Origin: Dipteronia dyeriana
Lineage: Eukaryota; Streptophyta; Magnoliopsida; Sapindales; Sapindaceae
Reading direction: 5' to 3'
DNA: 64,000 bases
NCBI GenBank assembly: GCA_032871835.1
Contig: CM065299.1
Span: 1,831,001 to 1,895,000, forward strand
Part shown: piece after piece, positions 33,466 through 45,835 of the stretch
How positions within the stretch are numbered: position 1 is the stretch's first letter
Layout: every line of letters begins with the position of its first letter
Notes under the pieces: model-generated
Seen by the model: the letters and a program-made list of their open reading frames with translations, nothing else
Told to the model about the DNA's origin: nothing
The model's database searches: none
Position numbers and translations under genes: made by a program

Positions 33466-34379
33466 TGGAAATTGCTAAAAATAACCACAACTATTATGAA
33501 AATTTTGTTTTTAACCACATACGAAAATTTATTTGTTAATATCCATTTTTTTGAGAAATTACTTAAATGCTCCCATATAAAAACCATCCCCAAACACTTT
33601 CTCTCTATTTTCTCATATATTTTTTCTCTCTCCTCCCTCTCTCTCCCTGATCTCTCTCTCTTTTCGTCTCTCTCTCTCCCCGATCCCTCTCCCGCAGGTG
33701 AACCGTCGCCGGCCTCCTCTCTCTCTCTCTCACCCATCCTCTCTTCTCTCTCCCATAACTCCCTCTCTTCTTTCTCTATCTTTTTCACTCACATCTCTTT
33801 CTCTCTCCTTTCCTTTCTCTCTCACATGTCATTGACGGCTTGCCGGAGTGCCGTCATATGGGCTTCACGACCGTCCAGCAACACCGTCGAGCTCCCCCTC
33901 CGCCGGCTATTAGATCTGCTGAAGAAAAGGAAAGAAAATGAAATACTAAAAACTCAGAACATTTCAAGTTTGCACAGTTCAATTTAGTCAACATTTCAAG
34001 TTTCAACATTTCAAGTTTCAACATTTGAAAACGAAAAACTTGAAAACCCAGAATATTTCAAGTTTCAACTTTAAATTTAGTCAAGATTTCAAGATTCAAA
34101 ATTTCAATTTAAGCACGATTTCAAGTTTCAAAATTTCAGTTTTAAAAACAAGATGTCAAGTTTCAAGTTCCTAGCCGTAATTTCAAGTTTGTTCTAGATT
34201 TTAGTCATGATTTCAAGTTTGGTGTCATTTTTTTTTAAAATCAAATCCAGTGGTATTTTTGTAATTTACGGACATACACTGATTTTTTTTTTAAAAAGTG
34301 GCTATTAACAAATAAATTTTCGTATGTGGTTAAAAACAAAATTTTCATAATAGTTGTGGTTATTTTTTATTTTCTCTCT
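33466..34379. mobile_element. MULE-like element, 65-bp perfect TIR core, possible captured DNA
   Basis: The segment from 33477 (AAAAATAACCACAACTATTA...) is repeated inverted at 34302-34366 with 65 consecutive matching bases; similarity extends outward. Flanks ATTTCTTTG (33457-33465) and ATTTCTTTA (34380-34388) match at 8 of 9, consistent with a 9-bp Mutator-type duplication. Inside are a CT-rich block (33600-33830) and a GC-rich patch around GGTGAACCGTCGCCGGCC and GCCGGAGTGCCGTC (33840-33910). These are unlike the surroundings and possibly captured genic DNA. A run of (TTTCAAGTTTCAACA)-type repeats follows (33965-34200). No transposase. Confidence 0.75.
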
Positions 34380-34388
34380 ATTTCTTTA

Positions 34389-36285
34389 TAGGTTGTGTTG
34401 GTTTTCCTGTCAGGGGTTTTTCGTGTTGTTTCTTGGGTGCCGTGTTGTTTCCTAGCCCTTCCGTGGGCCTTTGTTATTATATGAGCTGTTCAAAATATAT
34501 ATATTTAACAACTATTTTTTAAAAAAAAATTCTATATTTCATCTTTTTTTTTTCGATACCTTTATATTTAATAAAATCGGGATAAATAGTTGTAGTGTTT
34601 GAAACATTCTTAAATTTTATTCATAGGTAGATTTCATTAAACATATCATCCACACAAAAAATCCAAATCAAAATTCATAAAAATGGATATAATTTCATAT
34701 TGGTTCTTACAGAATTTAAAATAAGAGATCCCCTATAAAAGAACCACTATGTATATAATTTAGAGCAGGGGCGGAGGAATAGCCAGGCCAACATTTTTGA
34801 ATTTTTTTTTAAGTTTACATATTTACAATTACTTCCTTTAAATTCTTACATTTTACCCTTAATGTATAATTATATTTATCACAATAACATAATTAAACAT
34901 AAAAAGGTAAAACAAATTCAAGTATCATAAACGAACGGAATACAACTTTTGAAAGCTAAACACTTTCCAACAAGCGGGAAAAGTTTTACTTCTACGGTTC
35001 TATCGTTCTACAATCTCTCATAATTTGTTAAAATTGAGATAGTTCATGATTGTATTGGAATTACATTTTTTTTTATTCTTATCCGGTTGTTGTTTTTTAA
35101 AACAATTTATGTATTTTGTTTAGAATATAAATTTTGAATGTACGATTCATTATGTCCCCTTTTATCTAAATGCATCTTAAATTTTCAATCGATATAATTT
35201 TTTTATATAATCGAAGTTCGTTTTTAAAAAATTATATAATCGGTTTAGTCCACCCTATCAAAACACTCTGTTTTCCTGATTTATAGTATCTAAATCTATT
35301 CGTAATATGTCAACTCATTCTTTGATACGAAAGTCGAAATTCAGACCTCAAAATCTTTTGGTCGATCTCACTATTGTTACTCTGTTTCAAAGTCTGGCAT
35401 TTGCGGGAAAAGGAGAAAAAAAAAGAGGTTTTTAGTTTGACCCTAATGATCAGAAGATAAATTGGTCTTTGAAATATTAAAAGAATGACAAGTTTGACAA
35501 TTAATAATACAGCTCTCATTTTTCGGATTAAAACAGTAAGTTATGTTTTTTACGATCTGACAATCAATTGTACATATGTATACATGTTGTTGAAGTCAAT
35601 ATTTTTTCCTTTTACGGACCTTAGTAGTTAGAAACTTACATTAATTTTATTTTTGTCTTCGAAAGTTATAAAAACTTTGAAAAATACCAATAGCAAAAGG
35701 TTTCAAAAAAAAAAAAAAAAACCTGGTATTACTCCCGTATATATTGTTAAAAAAAAATAATAAAAAAAACCTTAGAAAACGTTACAATCTCCATCGTTGA
35801 AATAGTTGTCTAAGAGAGCATCTCATTTGGCTCAAGTCAATTCTCCTGTTATTTTTTTTTTCACTAAATTCTCCTGTTATTCATATATATATATATATAT
35901 ATATATACATATGTGCATGGTTCCACATTCTTTCTAAAGTTGAAAAAACCTGCTATGATGAATTGAACAAACTTTATATATTTTCCACATTCTTTCAATG
36001 CTTTTAATTTTTAATTTTTAAATAGTTTGCAAATACACTACGCACTTGATAATGAATGATGGATGTAACTATAAATATTTTTTATTCTTTAAAACTCATA
36101 TAATTACCATATGTTTTTAATCATTTAACAACTATGAAAAATATGTGGAATGGAATCTTCGTGCTTCTTCTAATTAGCAGACAACTCTTTATACAGTTTT
36201 TTTTTTCCACTTTTTATGTATAGTCCCGTACCTTTTAGATTCATGAAAAATAAATTAATAAACAAAGTATTTATACTCATTTACT
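34389..36285. other. Intergenic stretch, no gene seen
   Basis: AT-rich, with a poly-A run near 35705-35721 and an (AT)n microsatellite at 35884-35907. TCGAAATTCAGACCTCAAAATC (35336) recalls GGAAATTAGACCTCAAAATC at 16613, suggesting an old shared repeat. Confidence 0.5.
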
Positions 36286-36785
36286 CTTCCAAAATTTTAT
36301 AATCATCTCACAGGATCTAAATATATATTACAAGGAACATGATTAAGTAAATCTAAGTACTATAATTCATATGAATAAGTAAATTTAAGTATAGTTCATT
36401 AGAGGGAATCGGCAAGGATAGGATGGGAAACCTTATAATAACTGGATTGATACTAAGAAACTTATTTTTAACCAGAAAATAGGAATGGTACTTGTGACAA
36501 ATGTAAGTAATCGGTTTAGGCGGCTATGGTGCCCGATTAGGTGGAGTCAATGGTATTTTTTTTATATAATTTTTAAAAAATGGCATCGTTTTGGCTCATT
36601 CAGTTTCACCGCCTAGACGGTATATGCATTAGGTGCCATTACTCTACCGTTCCATTAGCGTCTAAGATTTACTAGAACATCAAATGCAACTGAAATGAAA
36701 CACAATCTTCCAAAATTTTATAATCTATCTCACAGGATAAATATTACAAGGAACATGATTAAGTAAATTTAAGTATAGTTCATTT
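36286..36785. repeat. Pair of ~80-110-bp direct repeats
   Basis: Copies at 36286-36400 and 36706-36785 share TCTTCCAAAATTTTATAATC, ATCTCACAGGAT, ATTACAAGGAACATGATTAA and TTTAAGTATAGTTCATT. The first copy has a 30-base internal expansion (AAGTAAAT repeated). Between them is a CGCCTAGACGG/GGCGGCTATGG motif block. No gene. Confidence 0.75.
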
Positions 36786-37234
36786 AATAGGAATTGTTTG
36801 TGACTATCATATGGGATGCAATCGAAAAGAACATAAATATATTGAGATCTGTCAAAATCAAACAGCGTATACAACTCACGTTTCACAAGATTTAACGTTT
36901 GACATTAGTAGTAAGTGGGCAAAGAAGAAGAAGAGATGTAAAGGGTTGGAACAATGATACATATAGAAGACCAAAAATGTGACACATGCTGCCCATGCAA
37001 AACGTGAGCTTGCGGAAACATGAATGCCATGGAATGCGCCAGCTGCAGTCACTCCCCTTTGTTAGCTGTGTGGAGAAAAATGAGTTAATTGCATTTCAAG
37101 TAATTAGGTTGTGAAGTCTGAATCAGTACTGTTACACTTCCCGCCGTGGCCATACAGGGTCGAGTTATTTTAGTCAGCAGTGGTTTCCTATTTAATTTTG
37201 GAGTTACAGTTTTAACCCCAGACTTTATTATTTA
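36786..37234 (+). repeat. Second copy of the receptor promoter region
   Basis: 36958-37035 (GATACATATAGAAGACCAA, CCCATGCAAAACGTGAGC, GCGGAAAC, GAATGC) matches 38228-38305 directly upstream of the pseudogene at 38442. The two copies are separated by the PIF/Harbinger element. No gene follows this copy. Confidence 0.65.
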
Positions 37235-37824
37235 GGCCCCGTTTGGTGCGCGGGATTGGATTGGACTATTTCATGAGATTAGATTGGATTGGATTGGATT
37301 GAGATGAGACTGAGATTAAATTGGATTGGACTGGACTGGACTGGACTAAATTAATACTATGCTGTGTTTGGAGAAACATGAGACTGGGATTAGATAGGAC
37401 TGGACTGGACTGGACTAAATTAATACTATGCTGTGTTTGGAGAAACGTGGGACTGAACTGAATTAAGATCATGTTTTGTTTTGTGAAACATGAGATTGAA
37501 CTAAATTTGATAATATTTTTAAATTGAATAATAAATTATTGAAATATATATTTAAAGAAAATAAATGTTTTAATTTATATATTATTAAAGTAATAATATT
37601 CAAAAAAATATTTTTTAAATATAGATTTATATTATTTTAAAATAAAATTTAAATATGTTTCGATTTTGTAATTTGTTTATTTAATAAAATATTATATATA
37701 TATATATATATACATGTGGGACTACAGTAGATCCAATAAATTTGGATTCTTCAATCCTATTGAGAGAAATTATGATTGATATAATCTCGGTCCTTAATAA
37801 TCGAATGAAAATTGAATAACAAAT

Positions 37825-37856
<32 letters not shown>

Positions 37857-38217
37857 TGTGTATCATATTATTACTTTTTTATTAAAACTAAAGTTATAGT
37901 ATATAATTTATTAAGAATATTTTTAAATAAAAAATATTTTTTAAAAAGTGAATAAACATAAATGAATCTAAGAATAAATTAAATTACAACTTATATATGA
38001 AATTATTATAAAAAAAATTATAAAAAAAAATTAAAAGAGATGGTTTTAGTCCCAATACTAATAAACCCACCAGTATAGGTGGGTTTATTTAGTCACATGT
38101 TGATGGGACTATTGAGTATTATTGGGAGATAAAATCCCAATCTCATGCGGTTGCCAAACATGGGTTTATGACTAACATAGTCCAATCCAATTCCAGTCCC
38201 AAGTAACAAACAGTGCC
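37235..38217. mobile_element. PIF/Harbinger-like non-autonomous element (983 bp)
   Basis: Starts GGCCCCGTTTGGTGCGCGGG and ends ..GTAACAAACAGTGCC, which reversed reads GGCACTGTTTGTTAC. GATTGGATTGGACT (left) mirrors AGTCCAATCCAAT-type text (right). Flanked by TTA (37232-37234 and 38218-38220), the target preference of this superfamily. It contains a tandem repeat of about 100 bases (37328-37441, GGACTGGACTGGACTGGACT, then ATGCTGTGTTTGGAGAAAC twice) and (TA)n runs. Related to 13695-14491. No transposase. Confidence 0.8.
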
Positions 38218-38361
38218 TTATGCGATTGATACATATAGAAGACCAATAATGAGTTGACGGTGAACAAAGCTGTACATGCAAAACATGAGGGTGCAGAAAC
38301 TTGAGTGTACTTCTGTTGTGATATCTCCCCTTCTGTGGCTAAAATTAGTTAATTGTGTGCC

Positions 38362-38368
38362 TATAAAA
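38362..38368 (+). promoter_or_regulatory. TATA box of RLP pseudogene 38442
   Basis: TATAAAA in GTGCCTATAAAAAC, 80 bases before the ATG. It is conserved with the two other receptor promoters. Confidence 0.65.
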
Positions 38369-38441
38369 ACACCCGTTCATCTTCTAGTTCAATGCATAAC
38401 ATCAATAAATTTCTTCTAATTAATTTGTTGATAAAGACGTC

Positions 38442-41400
38442 ATGGGGATTTCGTTTCTATATTGTTTCTTGATCTCTTTCACGATGCACTTTGTTTTCTG
38501 GTTTTCTTTTCTAGATCATGCTCATTTTGCTTCTTCATCAATGCAGCGGCAGATCTGTCATGACGATGATCGTTCTGCCCTGTTGCAATTCAAGAAAAGC
38601 CTCATCATCAATAAGACTGATTTTCCTTGGGATCCTTCTGCTTATCCCAAGCTGGCATCCTGGAACCTGGAAGAAGAAAACGATGACTGCTGCTCATGGA
38701 ACGGTGTCGAGTGCAATGAGGAAACAGGTTATGTGATCGGGCTTGACCTCTCTAGTAGCTGTCTCTATGGCTCTATCAACTCCACCAACACCCTTTTCCA
38801 CCTTGTTCATCTTCAATGGCTGAGCCTTGCTGATAATCACTTCAATTTCTCCGAAATTCCAGCTACAATCAACAACCTTTCAAGGTTACAACATCTGAAC
38901 CTCTCTTTTAGTCATTTTTCTGGGCAAATACCATCAAAGCTTCTAGATCTCTCCAACTTAGAGTCCCTTGATCTATCCAAGAACGATGGTTCCTTGGAGC
39001 TCCGGAATCCAGGTCTAACAAGTCTAGCTGAGAAGTTATCCAACCTCAAAGTGCTAAATCTCGCAGGTGTGCACATTGCTTCTTCCGTTCCTCGCAATTT
39101 GGCAAATTTATCTTCTTCGACTTATTTATCTTTAGAAAACTGTGGATTACAAGGTGAATTCCCAACTCAATTTTTTCAGTTACCCAACCTCTATTTTCTC
39201 AGCCTGTCCTTGAACAGTGATCTAACTGGATATATACCAGAATTTGAGAGGGACGCTTCCCTTTCTTTCTTGGATATTGGTTACTGCAATTTATCAGGAA
39301 CAATTCCGTCGTCAATTGGTAACCTCACCAAGCTCACCCACCTGAATCTTTTTTTTAATAATTTTTCTGGTGAGTTGCCTAACTCAATTGGAAATCTTGC
39401 TTCTTTGAAAGAACTATCTATCTTGCGGTGCAATTTCTCAGGTCCAATTCCGTCTTCATTGGGTAACCTCACACAACTTACTAGTCTAGACCTGGGAAAT
39501 TGACGGGTCCAATCCCATCTTCATTAGGTAACCTCACTAAACTAACTAGATTAAACATGTCAATAAACCAATTGATCGGTCCAATCCCATCTTCTTTGGG
39601 TAACCTCATACAACTAACTAGTTTGTCAATGGGACAAAACCGATTGACTGGTCCAATCCCATCTTCCCTCATGAACAACAATCAAGTCTCTTTTCTTTGG
39701 CTAGATTCAAACCAATTAACTGGCCATATTCCATTGGAAATTGGGAACTTAACCCAATTGATTCATCTGAATCTTTCTTCAAATTCATTGCAAGGCTTGA
39801 TTCCCAGCACAATCTTTGAAATCGAGAATCTTCAATATCTTTTGCTTCAGTCAAACAACTTGGGTGGTGTAGTGGATTTAGAGATGCTTCTTGGTCAACT
39901 CAAACAATTACAGGGATTAAGCCTCTCAGTAAACAATTTCTCAGTGATCAGCAAAACCAGTGACAATGCCTCTCTTCCAAAATTGTTGTATTTAGAATTG
40001 TGTTCATGCAACCTTACTGAATTCCCGAATTTTCTCCGCAACCAAGACGTTACACATGCTAGACCTTTCCTCCAACAAGATATCTGGCCAAATCCCCAAG
40101 TGGTTTTTGAACCTTAGAATGGATCATTTGCAATCCTTAAACCTCTCAAAAAACCTATTCACGGGGTTTGGGCAACATCCTGCTATTCTTCCTTTGAGTA
40201 CTGAACTAATCATTTTCGATCTTAGCTTCAATAATCTGCAAGGTCCACTCCCACTTCCACCTCCATCCACAAATCACTATCTAATGTCAAACAACAAGCT
40301 GAATGGGGAAATTCACAGCAAATTTGCAGTTTGAAGCATCTTTGTACACTTGACTTGTCCGATAATAACTTCAGGGGTGTGCTTCCACAGTGTTTGGGCA
40401 ATTTCAGTTATGACCTATCAGAACTATCATTGCGTAGCAACAAATTTCACGGAAGCATTCCTCAAATCTTTACGAATGGAACCAATCTGAGGATGATTGA
40501 TCTTAGCAACAACAAATTGCAAGGGTGATTCCAAGATCATTGGTCAATTGTATGAAGCTAAAATTTCTTCATCTTGGAAATAATCAAATCAGTGATTGTT
40601 TCCCCTCATGGTTGGGAGCTCTTCCAGAATTAAAAATTCTTATCTTGAAATCCAACCGACTGCATGGTGTAATAAAGGAACTTGGGACGCAATTTGAGTT
40701 TCCCAAACTACATGTCATCGACCTCTCACAAAATAACTTTAGAGGTGAGCTTCCAACAAAGTACTTTCAATCTTGGAATGCAATGAAAGTTGTCAATGAG
40801 AGCCAGCTAACATACATGCATAATAAAATACAGTCATGTGGGATACACAATTTTCAGTCCTTACCAATTCCTTGAGTATACCTACTCGATGACAATTAGC
40901 AACAAAGGCATAGATATAAATTATGGAAAGATCTCAAATATATTCAATGGTATCATTCTTTCGGGAAATAAATTTGAAGGACGGATTTCAGCATCTATTG
41001 CAAGTTTAGAAGGTCTTAACTGTCTCAGTCTATCTCACAATAATTTTGAAGGTCGCATTCCATAATCCTTGGGTAATTTATCGACACTAGAATCGTTGGA
41101 TCTCTCTAATAATAGGCTCTCGGGACAAATTCCTCGTCAACTGTCAAAGATCACATACCTTGAAGTCTTTAATGTCTCACATAATCAACTCAGGGGACCC
41201 ATACCCTACGGAAAGCAATTTGATACATTTGAAAATAATTCATATAATGGGAATCCTGGATTGTGTGGAAAACCTTTGTCAAAAGGGTGTGAACCTTTTG
41301 AGCCTTCAAAGTTAGAGAAGATGAAGACAAAGAATCTCCATTTGTCTTTGATTGGAAAATAGTTTTGATAGGGTATGCATGTGGGTTAATAATTGGGATG

Positions 41401-41496
41401 GTTCTTGGACACACCTTTTGGACAAGAAACGATGAATGGTTTGTGAAGATTTTGGGATGCAAAAGAATGAAGAAAAAGAGAGGACGCAGAAATTGA
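38442..41496 (+). pseudogene. RLP pseudogene, near full length, at least six lesions
   Basis: ATG at 38442 (MGISFLYCFLIS, signal peptide), LRRNT with DCCSWNGVEC, about 353 codons open. Lesions relative to paralogues: a deletion of about 8 bases at 39499 (LDLGN then stop at 39501-39503); 2-base loss near 40052; 1-base loss near 40321 in the same ICxLK codons that are broken in the 28413 copy; 1-base loss near 40525; frame break near 40840-40875 in the island; TCA to TAA stop at 41063-41065; frameshift near 41310 in the acidic spacer; 1-base loss near 41453 in the tail. The homologous tail ends at TGA 41494-41496. The number of independent breaks shows long-standing loss of function. It shares the long repeat region with the 28413 copy rather than the shortened one of the intact gene. 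Confidence 0.92.
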
Positions 41497-44400
41497 ATGT
41501 AATGCTTCTTTCTTTCTTCTTCTTTCTTTCTTCTTTTCCTTTCTAATTTTCTTTTTATGTTTCACTGTATTTTTATTTTATTTTTTTATGAATTGCATGC
41601 ATCTGTTTTTCTTTGATTCTCGAGTATATTAGATTCTTAAAGGGTAAGGTTCGTTATATCCCTTAAATATTTATATTTTATTTTGTTTCTTAATAAATTT
41701 TCCCTTGTATCGTTGAAGTTTGACCAAAACATAAAAATTAAATTGAGTTGATAAGTGTAAAGAAATTCTACAAATTAACTATATATTACTATTTCATTAA
41801 CATGCATAATAGAGGCTAGTAGGCTACCTATAGTAGTAATACCATCATTTTTGACTGACAGTAGTCGTGGATGATCCATTAACTATAACATCATCTCTCT
41901 TTAAATCGCGTGACAATAATGAAAATGTATTAAATCTATTCGTTATAAACTGTTAAAAACAGGTTGTTTATAAAGATTATTATAAAAACTTAATTTGGTC
42001 AACTATGAGAAGTTTATACATAACTATTTCCTTTATATTTAACACCTAAACAATACATGAAAAAAGTTATAAGTCTTAAGTGCACAAGAATCCTCATGTC
42101 AGAGTAAATATTAATTTGTCAAAAACCCTGTGTAAATTCTGACAGGATAAATTATATATAATCAGTTTTTAATTAAGCTGAATTAGAAGTTTCTTGTAAA
42201 AGTACCCCATAAAAACAATGAATTTCCAACAATGTGAGACCACATAGAAACATACAAACATTTTTACCAAAACTTTTAGAACAATGAGAAACCCCCAGAT
42301 TCCAAAATACATCACTTAAAGCTAAGAGAGCAGTTAAGGGACGGTATCACAGTTCACAAAAATATAGCTATAAATTAGAACCACCCTGCTCTCTCTGGCT
42401 GTAATTTCATTGTTTGCTTATTCTAGGTCCTTTGTGTTTACCTTTTATCCCCTTGTTTGTTTGCTTCTTCACATTTCTTTTAGTTTCCAACTTGTTATGA
42501 TTTTCTGTGTTTCTTGTTCAGGTTAGGAGAATGTGCTTGTTCATTCAATCAAATGTATATATATACACGTGATCAACTTTATAACATTATATAATTCATT
42601 CTATAAAGTCATAGAATGACATAGTCATTTTTTGGGTAACATATAGGTGACTATGTAACATTACAAAGTAGATTATCTAACAATACAGAATTGATCTCGC
42701 AGAAAAAACGTACGGAATTCCTGCATATCTTATATACACAAAAGCGGCTTTCTAGAATAAATATTTTTAAATGCTTATTAAATTATTGAAGCAATGTATT
42801 TGTATAGTCAATGTCAATATGGGCCATGGATATGTAGTGGAGATGATGAAAAAAAATGGCGAAATGGTAAAAAATAAAGGTTTGCAAAGAGGTTGACCTA
42901 TTTGGTGGCATGTGATGTGGTGGATTGCATAAATATACATTACAAAGACAAAGTACAAATGATAGTCGTTGAGGGAGTGAGTGAAAATGTGAATTTTTTT
43001 GTTGCCAACTTTTTTACAAGGTTTCTTCTTGTAATCTTGCAATTATCATCAAACTCCATCAGCAAATTTAGAACAACACAGATCAGAAAGAAAAAAGGAA
43101 AAAAAAAAAAAAGTGCTTCCTTGAATAATTCCAAGAAACAAGTCCAACACAATAAAAAACAACCCCCATGAAATACCATTAACTTTATAAACATATTGGT
43201 GGGAGTGGGACTAGTACTATACTCTTCCTCTCCCAAGAAAAGATATAAATAAATATAAATATTAAGTATAGAAATCTAATGTCAATATCAAACTTTTGAT
43301 CTTAATGATATAAATTATTAAATTATATGCTTTTTGTCTGAGAGGGTTTTGGGGGTTTCCTTTTCTAGGCCAAAATCCAACACCAATCAGACAAAACCAG
43401 TTAAGTAGTAGAAGTACTGCATACTACTGCCTCAGAATCCAGACCATATATCATCTTATAATGGTCCTCCTCTTGTCCTGCTTTTTGCAATTGGTTGGTT
43501 GATGTCCAAGATTTCTTTTTCTTCGGAGAAGAAATTAAATTGTGTAAGAGAGATTCTGATATATAATATGACTTTTCTTGGTGTGCCTGTGAATTGGTTT
43601 TTCATTCACATGTGACATTACTCTAGTTCTGCAGAAAATTAATCAAGCATATATTCACTATATTAATTATATGGTCATTAATTTATTTATGTCTGGTCCT
43701 CTACAGTTATTTCCAACTAAAGGATTCACTCACAATTGTTTTGTTAGCAAACTCTAAATTGGTTTTTTTCAAGAAAAAAGAAATATAAAAATATAACAAT
43801 TATAATTTTAATTAAATTGATATATATCATCAGATATCTATATCGATAAATGATTGTATATCGTAGATTTATATATATATAAAGTGTTCGATCAGAACGT
43901 ATTACAAAATAAACTTATAGAGTTTAAAATATTTAAGAAGTGTATAATTAAGTTGGATAAAGAATTATATATATATGGATCCAAAGGTGTAGAGAATCAT
44001 GATGTGATTGAAGAAACTAGGGTTTGATTTGATCAGCCACTAAACCAGGTCCTCAAATTTAACATTTTCCAAGCTTTGGACCAGTAGCTAACTAGCTAGC
44101 TAGTAGCTCCCTATAAGAAACAACACAACATATAAAGTCACAGGCAATATAGACTATTTATCTATCTGTAAATTCTGTAATCTGTGCATGACCAATTCAA
44201 ACTTATATTTTTACAATCTCTCTCTCTCTCACAAGTCACAAGTTATATTAATGTGATTTCACAACGGCCCTGAACAAAAAAAAACAAAAAATAAAAAAAG
44301 TCTTCTTGAAGAAAGAAAACAACAACAAAAATAAAAACAACAAAAACAACAAACAACAAATCCTATGCTTAACTCTAAAACAAAATATACAAAAATATAA

Positions 44401-45176
44401 AAGGGCTTCAATTAGATAGCATTGGTTCCAGTTCTTTAATTTGGAACTTTTCTTTTGGCTCCTTCTCTTCCAACCTCGATACCCACCGCACACAAACACA
44501 AACACACATACAATGATGCACATCTCTATCTCTCTCTCTTGACTCTCTCCCTTGCTAACACAAACACACACAGACACTCGCTTAAACTTTTCCATTAACG
44601 TTCAAAAATCTTTTTAAGAAAATCAACCATGCTCTCTCTCTAACTCTCTAATCAACATGAAAAAAATAGCTTACTCATATTGAAAATGTAATCGTTCCAC
44701 GTCATCTATATACCCGTATAATACAATCCAATAAGGGGGAACCATAGGTCCATAGGCCAGGACAATATGACACCCTCTTAGCTCAAAAAAGTTATAAATA
44801 TTTTATCAAAAAAAGTTTATGAAAGTATGAATTCAGTTTTACATTTTAGAAGGTTTTCATTTTAACCCTCTGAAATTTTATATATTTATATTTATGACCC
44901 GTCACCAAATCAAATCAAATAATATCTATATAATACTTATATATCATATATCATATCAAAAAGTTACTAATAGTTTAACATTAAAATTCATATGTAAACA
45001 TATATATATATATATAATAAAATTTCATTACACATCGGCGTACGAGTAACATAATACTCATCCACGGACACCCTCAACACATGCATGCACACGATCTTCT
45101 TCTGTATTCACACACAATCTCTCTCAAGGCAATCCGTCCAACTTTACATTACTCCTACAATATATATATATATTAT
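41497..45176. other. Cluster boundary: duplicated 3' flank, then unique intergenic DNA
   Basis: 41497-42890 is the second copy of the receptor 3' flank seen at 25346-25740 and 27285-27740. It is shorter here because the foldback element is absent. From about 42900 no receptor-related sequence is seen. 43300-45170 is AT-rich with CT microsatellites (44215-44232, 44528-44540). The 115-codon - strand frame at 44248-44595 is low-complexity Phe/Leu/Cys text and is not taken as a gene. Confidence 0.6.
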
Positions 45177-45182
45177 TGTGTG

Positions 45183-45190
45183 TATATATA
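45183..45190 (+). promoter_or_regulatory. Probable TATA box of the F-box gene
   Basis: TATATATA in TGTGTATATATAGAGAG, about 85 bases before the ATG, followed by a CT-rich leader (TTTTTCTCTCTAGC). Position and context fit a core promoter. Confidence 0.55.
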
Positions 45191-45271
45191 GAGAGACCCA
45201 CTATTTTTTTTTTCTCTCTAGCTAGCTTATAACTTCAAAAACCTCACAGTCTCGGCCTCCACTTATAACAC

Positions 45272-45835
45272 ATGTTGCAACTCCACCACCAACACCGTCA
45301 CCGCCACCACAACAACCACCAAAAAGCCATGCAACAACCAGACATCAAACCCATACAAGAAAACTACAAGAGACAACCCAATAATTTCTTCTTAAACGAC
45401 CACATAGACATCCTCATAGAGATCCTGAAACGTCTCGACGGTCGGTCCCTCTGCGTTGCGGCCTGCGTCTGCCGCCTCTGGTGCACACTGGGACGCAACG
45501 ACTCTCTCTGGGAGGAGCTCTGCTTCCGCCACGTGTCGTCCCCACCACCCCCCACCGTCCGGCCCGTGGTGGTAGCTCTCGGCGGGTACAAGCGGCTCTA
45601 TATGGTCTGCCTGAGGCCGGTGCTGATTCGGCTGGCCGAGCTGAAGAGTCGCCGAGTCGTCAGCAGCGGCGGAAGCAGGAGGAGGAGGACGTGGACTCGG
45701 GACGAGTTGCAGCTCTCGCTGTCGCTGTTTTGCATCGACTACTACGAGAGACTTGGGGTCGGTGGTGACAGAATCGGCGAATGTGATTCGTCCACGTCAT
45801 CACTCATGTTCCTCTGCAAACCAGTGAACGTCTGA
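45272..45835 (+). CDS. SNE: F-box protein of the SLY1/GID2 family, SNEEZY-like
   Basis: A single exon of 187 residues. The F-box (about 41-86) reads LNDHIDILIEILKRLDG then SLCVAACVCRLW..ARND-type SLWEELCF. It is followed by the GGF-like segment ALGGYKRLY (102-110) and the C-terminal LSL segment WTRDELQLSLSLFCIDYYER (141-160), ending FLCKPVNV. This arrangement is specific to SLY1/GID2/SNE proteins. They are substrate receptors of SCF E3 ligases that bind DELLA repressors when gibberellin-GID1 is present and mark them for degradation (family knowledge). The ending KPVNV and the LSL segment fit SNE better than SLY1, so the symbol is by similarity. Unusual: a His/Gln-rich N-terminus (LQLHHQHRHRHH) and a Ser/Gly/Arg insertion (126-139). 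A start at Met20 (45329) is a possible alternative. Codons are GC-rich compared with the flanks, as expected of a conserved gene. Confidence 0.85.
   Translation: MLQLHHQHRHRHHNNHQKAMQQPDIKPIQENYKRQPNNFFLNDHIDILIEILKRLDGRSLCVAACVCRLWCTLGRNDSLWEELCFRHVSSPPPPTVRPVVVALGGYKRLYMVCLRPVLIRLAELKSRRVVSSGGSRRRRTWTRDELQLSLSLFCIDYYERLGVGGDRIGECDSSTSSLMFLCKPVNV

Noticed and set aside
33463..33987. 174-codon open frame rich in Ser/Leu/Pro
   Set aside because: Begins inside the terminal inverted repeat of the MULE-like element and runs through a CT microsatellite. Treated as transposon interior, with only the GC-rich patch kept as possible captured DNA.
44248..44595. 115-codon - strand open frame
   Set aside because: Low-complexity Phe/Leu/Cys-rich text arising from A/C-rich DNA on the + strand. 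No domain, no codon bias, and it overlaps microsatellite sequence.
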